From positions 37,996,733 through 38,060,732 of the forward strand of contig NC_092351.1 in the NCBI RefSeq assembly GCF_963676685.1: DNA of 64,000 bases, in the 5' to 3' direction. Below are positions 63,440-64,000 of this stretch, one piece after another. The position numbers and the translations under genes were made by a program. Within the stretch, counting starts at the first letter, position 1; each line of letters begins with the position of its first letter. The notes beneath the pieces are model-generated. The model saw only the letters and a program-made list of their open reading frames with translations, ran no database searches and was not told the DNA's origin. This DNA is from Mytilus edulis (taxonomy: Eukaryota > Mollusca > Bivalvia > Mytilida > Mytilidae).

Positions 63440-64000
63440 ACATCATCAGTCATACCTATATCCTCTACTTGCAGATTTGTTTTTATATTCCTATGATGCA
63501 GAATTTATCCAAGGGCTAGTACAGAAAGGAGAAAAGAAATTAGCCCAGTCTTTTAATTTCACCTTTCGGTATATTGATGATGTACTGTCTCTAAATATTC
63601 GGTGATCACTTACGTTTAATATATCCAAGTGAACTTGACATTAAAGATACTACCGACACAGATAAATCTGATTCATATTTAGACCTTTTTCTCGAAATGA
63701 CAACTGATGGTAGGTTGAATACCAAAATTTATGACAAAAACAATGATTTTAATTTTCCTATAGTCAACTTCCATTTCTGTGTAGCAACATCCTAGCGGCA
63801 CCATTATATGGAGTATATGTGTCTCCATTGATACGTTACTCTAGAGCTAGCTCAAAGTACGTTGATTTTGTTGAACGAGGAATACTACTTTCTCATAAGT
63901 TGCTAAGACAGGGCTATGAATCAATCAAATTAAGGTCATCACTCAAGAAATTTTACGGTCCCCCTCATGAGCTGATTGGCCATGATGACAAAAGTGTGTC
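63440..64000 (+). mobile_element. RYIDDVLS-type reverse transcriptase fragment, second subfamily, runs off the window
   Basis: In successive frames: PLLADLFLYSYDAEFIQG, GEKKLAQSFNFTFRYIDDVL (the catalytic box with its double aspartate), then after a frameshift near 63590 GDHLRLIYPSELDIKDTTD, YLDLFLEMTTDGRLNTKIYD, DFNFPIVNF, and after another frameshift PLYGVYVSPLIRYSRASSKY and KLLRQGYESIKLRSSLKKFYG. It belongs to the same RT superfamily as the 15036 element but a different subfamily (RYSRA...DFVER against RFARV...DFNER). Dead by frameshifts. The palm box and the downstream FLD/YLD and YGVYVS blocks are why I regard the whole group as reverse transcriptases; a Penelope-like affinity is tentative. 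Confidence 0.75.

Overview
The window is eukaryotic nuclear DNA from a bivalve mollusc, most likely a mussel of the Mytilus type. The evidence is AT-rich, intron-dominated sequence with GT/AG-bounded exons spread over kilobases, many low-copy dispersed repeats, and repeat families I recognise as typical of bivalves (hammerhead-bearing repeats, AGCTCACCTGG...GAGCCTCTAG array elements, RYIDDVLS-type reverse transcriptase fragments). There are no operons, CRISPR arrays or bacterial genes. Species assignment is inference from repeat families, not from a search.

Four protein-coding genes are well supported, three of them by splice phases that match at every junction. (1) 491-2061 (+): the last two exons of a mitochondria-eating protein (MIEAP/SPATA18)-like gene. 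(2) 12490-24133 (+): a complete five-exon gene for a 417-aa membrane-anchored P-loop GTPase-like protein resembling the IFI44 type. (3) 38315-46751 (+): a complete six-exon gene for a secreted 361-aa PAN/apple plus fibrinogen-C-terminal-domain protein. (4) 54915-58144 (-): a two-exon fem-1-like ankyrin gene that lacks the usual fem-1 C-terminus. Weaker exon-like pieces at 9437-9532, 9773-9890 and 11645-11875 may belong to a broken or unrecognised gene.

Between and inside genes the DNA is dominated by mobile-element remains: an L1-like LINE fragment (2842-4560, -); four 5'-truncated pieces of a RYIDDVLS reverse transcriptase element (about 7165, 15036, 49010-49945 and 63440-64000); solo 3' tails of the same element; SINE-like tails ending in a TGTCTCATTGGCA...ACCACATCTTC motif; three copies of an element with a core of about three 500-bp tandem monomers; several TIR elements and MITEs; and five long foldback palindromes.

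The most interesting system is a set of dispersed repeats carrying type I hammerhead self-cleaving ribozymes (eight motifs). They form two subfamilies whose sequence differences preserve pairing in all three hammerhead stems. The longer units also carry a second, apparently undescribed nested hairpin module, again with a compensatory change. The 61.9-kb tandem copy has lost exactly that module, which shortens its monomer to 166 bp.
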